Origin: Diphasiastrum complanatum | Taxonomy: Eukaryota; Streptophyta; Lycopodiopsida; Lycopodiales; Lycopodiaceae | Length of the DNA: 64,000 bases | Assembly: GCA_029204225.1 (NCBI GenBank) | Contig: CM055097.1 | Coordinates: forward strand, 29,253,192-29,317,191 | Direction: 5' to 3' | Part shown: positions 61,306 to 64,000 of the stretch, one piece after another | Layout: every line of letters begins with the position of its first letter | Position numbering within the stretch: the stretch's first letter is position 1 | Notes under the pieces: generated by a model | The model's input: only the letters and a program-made list of their open reading frames with translations | What the model was told of the DNA's origin: nothing | The model's database searches: none | Made by a program: the position numbers and the translations under genes

Positions 61306-64000
61306 CTCTCCCTTAAGCTCAAATGCAGTAGGAGTAAAGAAATATATTGCAACAACATTTGGAGTGTCCAAAAGATGTTATGCATACCTCTGCTACCCTG
61401 TACTTGACTCACACTCAAGCACACCATCACACAAACACAATGCTCATATAGAGAGTCTACCACACTCTCGACCAACTGACTCATTCCCAATCCAACTTGA
61501 CCACAAGTGGACCACATGAGTGACATGGCTCAAACTGAGGTAATCCCACTGCCACCATGATACTTACATCCTCCATCCAGCTAGGCTAACATCCTATCAG
61601 ACACTTACAAGCACAAACCTATAAAGTTGACATGAATGAGCGATTGAGGCTCATCAACCTAAGGAAATCTTACTGCCACCATAAGATTATACCCTCACCA
61701 GATAGACAACTAGTAGACATAATGACAAGTCAATGAGCATAAAATGACTACTTTGTTTTAAACGTAGCAAATGCACAACCCCATAAAACTTCGACTCATA
61801 TCTAGAGTCCTGTGACAAGGTAAGATGCAATCACACATTCATGCAAACCAACTCGAATACGTCAAATACATGATCAGGCTTGCACAATCTGTGTATCTTG
61901 TCATACCAGCACCTGTCACCTATAGATCCGTTGCTACACCACTGGTCTCCAAATCAGATCCTCGACCATGGCCAATAGCTATCACCAAGATGCCCTCACA
62001 TCCAAGCATATCCATCAGATGTCATCATACATCATCCAAGATCAACCATCTCGAATCAATGAGCACTCCAAGCCTCATCCCTGATGCATCTCCCAAACAA
62101 AGCCATGATCCAAGCCGCTTTGTCCTAAAATCCTGTCTTATAAGCCCTAAAAGCTGATTTCCATCCATTCCCCATGCTCCAAGCACAAGAGTCTACCAAG
62201 GACTCAATGAATGAATGTATGCAAACCTCACCATAGGTTATACCTGAGTAGCTCGCCCATCTCCCAGAGATACTGATGATGATTTATCCGTCCTACATCC
62301 CATGTAGGTTCCATGCTTGACATTGCCAACTCTGATTTGACCAGTATATAGGCCTCTCACCAAGGAGCCTATCTCACCACTGTATCCATCATGTCAATCC
62401 AGCCAAAGCAAATGCAAACTAGATCCATTGTCATAATGAGAAACTCACCCACGATCCATAGCATATAAGGTAGGATACCTCCAAAACCCTGTACCCTATA
62501 CCATCTACTCACTAAGTATCCATTACTTGCTGATAGCTCCCCAAGAATCTGTTCACTTGTAGTGCAACTAGACTCCAACTAGATCTAACCAAAATAGTTG
62601 CATCTTGCTTGCCAAATAATGATGGATAAAAACAACATGTGATGCCAACTTGGAGCCTACCATGCATTATAACCATGTAAATCATCTGATTACTCGCCAA
62701 AGTATCAGCTGTCACTCCCTGAGCAACCATCTCCATCCCTGTTGGCTCACAACCATGGGCATGCTGGATCCACATCACCCCGTAATACACTCCATGCCCT
62801 CAGGATATGTACACCTCTAGGTACACTCCATGTCACCTACCTCCAAGTAGGCATGACCCATTCCTAGGTCACCATCCTACTATCCAAGCTGATCGCCAAA
62901 GCATTACTTGCTCCTCCTGGCTCCTAGTAGTGTCGCTCGCTCTCCTTGATTATGTGCCACCCAACACTATGCCAATGCAAGCTCATCCATAAGTCGTCGC
63001 TCACGGGATCCCAAGACTAATGTCTCTCTAATCATACTGAGATATATGGCTCTGAGTGACTTCCTCGTCATGAAGTCCTAGCCATCAGTGTCTCCTGCAG
63101 TGGATCGCTAGCAAAACACCCATCATAGTGTTTGCCCTCCGATCACACCCAATCGTGCGATCTCCATCAGCTCTCCATCCTAGAGCTGGCTCCCAAAGCT
63201 TCAAAGCTTCACGCTTTGCCCATTTGCATTTGCAGCTCCTTGATTCCATCATGAATTGCCCCTGTAAGTCCTGTCCAATGGTTCAAGTCCAATCTGTAAT
63301 AGCTACCCCGTGATGATCATCTCATGTCATCCTCCACCATCCCTATTAGGTGTCCCATGTCATCCTCAATCTCGAAGATCTGAGCATCTACCCTATAGTG
63401 CCCAACTGTATTCCCCCAAGGTAGCTCCAAGCTGCTCTTGTGAATGGTTCCAAACCACTCCCTGAGAATACACTAAGATGTGAAGTCCAAAGCCATCATC
63501 AAGTCCCTCACATGACTATGCATGCCAATATCCCTCCAATGAACTTGTGAGATCTTCCATGGCCCAAACCAAACGATCTGCACTTTGCTATCACTAGAAT
63601 TTGCATCCCTGATGCAATCATGATATGACAAATTGACTTGACTTACCTAGAATAGGCAGTTGAAGTGTATTTCTTAATGACAAACCTGATACACTGCTCC
63701 ACAACTACAATGACTTGACTTGATATGACTTACCAACTAACAAACCATCACACTCACCACTTTTCAAGAGCATCCAAAGTGTGATTACTGACCCATTATT
63801 CATCCTCCATGTGTCCCACACACAGCTCGTCCAATGCAAGACCGCTAGACAAATGGCTTCCAACTGGCACCACCTCGCACTTCCATCAACCGTGACCACT
63901 AAAATGTGTGTACCTCCAAGCTAGCCCATATTTCCCTCCAGATAAAAAATTTCCAAGCTACAGATGCATGTGTTAATGCAGCTACCACCTGACTCGACAC
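60834..64000 (-). mobile_element. LARD-like element copy 2, runs to window edge
   Basis: 3' LTR at 60834-61305 (TGTTAGGATC to TCTAAACA), inverted polypurine tract CTCTCCCTTAAG at 61306-61317, then a noncoding interior homologous to 43490-46040 until about 63600. Beyond that the sequence is unique to this copy. The interior again lacks pol motifs. Confidence 0.65.

Noticed and set aside
1-64000. CRISPR array, tRNA, rRNA or bacterial defence system
   Set aside because: No regularly spaced direct repeats with unique spacers, no cloverleaf or rRNA cores recognised, and the content is clearly a eukaryotic nuclear genome.

Overview
This is a window of nuclear DNA from a land plant with a large, transposon-rich genome. 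The evidence is plant-type Ty1/copia, Ty3/gypsy chromovirus, LINE and hAT elements, long (AG)n tracts, spliceosomal GT/AG introns and a plant-like Midasin gene with telo-boxes in its promoter. I cannot name the species. The introns of more than 10 kb loaded with nested elements would suit a fern, lycophyte or gymnosperm, but that is inference.

The only host gene I can support is the 5' part of Midasin/MDN1 (AAA+ ATPase of 60S ribosome assembly) on the minus strand. Eight exons join in phase into 467 codons: 34596-34492, 19969-19689, 19585-19495, 19372-19089, 18863-18624, 7759-7593, 7438-7326 and 5670-5551. They cover the N-terminal domain and the first AAA module through Walker B. Intron 1 is about 14.5 kb and intron 5 about 10.9 kb. 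The gene continues beyond the left edge.

Layout from left to right. 1-4010: decayed copia element with 3' LTR. 4011-4850: LINE ORF1 relic. 5551-7759: MDN1 exons 8 to 6, with a 652-bp hAT-type MITE in intron 7. 9095-17452: a probable hAT element (BED/DUF659 transposase plus a convergent small ORF) carrying a nested 4.6-kb LINE. 18624-19969: MDN1 exons 5 to 2. 20560-30157: a second copy of the same LINE, split by a 6.3-kb chromovirus with 98%-identical LTRs. 30158-33860: copia fragments, an LTR and a cluster of CACGTG boxes. 34492-34750: MDN1 exon 1 and promoter. 34750-64000: mostly decayed retroelements. These include two copia copies in inverted orientation, a third copia, a non-chromovirus gypsy, two direct copies of a 3-kb LTR element without recognisable pol, CTCGACCGCG-type arrays and a copia gag with an intact primer-binding site.

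The most interesting points are in the LINE family. ORF1 and ORF2 lie in one frame separated by a single UAG in a readthrough-like context, in both copies, and ORF2 has no AUG ahead of its endonuclease. The ORF2 tail also carries a consensus PCNA-binding PIP box and a second PIP-like motif. No CRISPR array, rRNA gene or bacterial-type system was seen.
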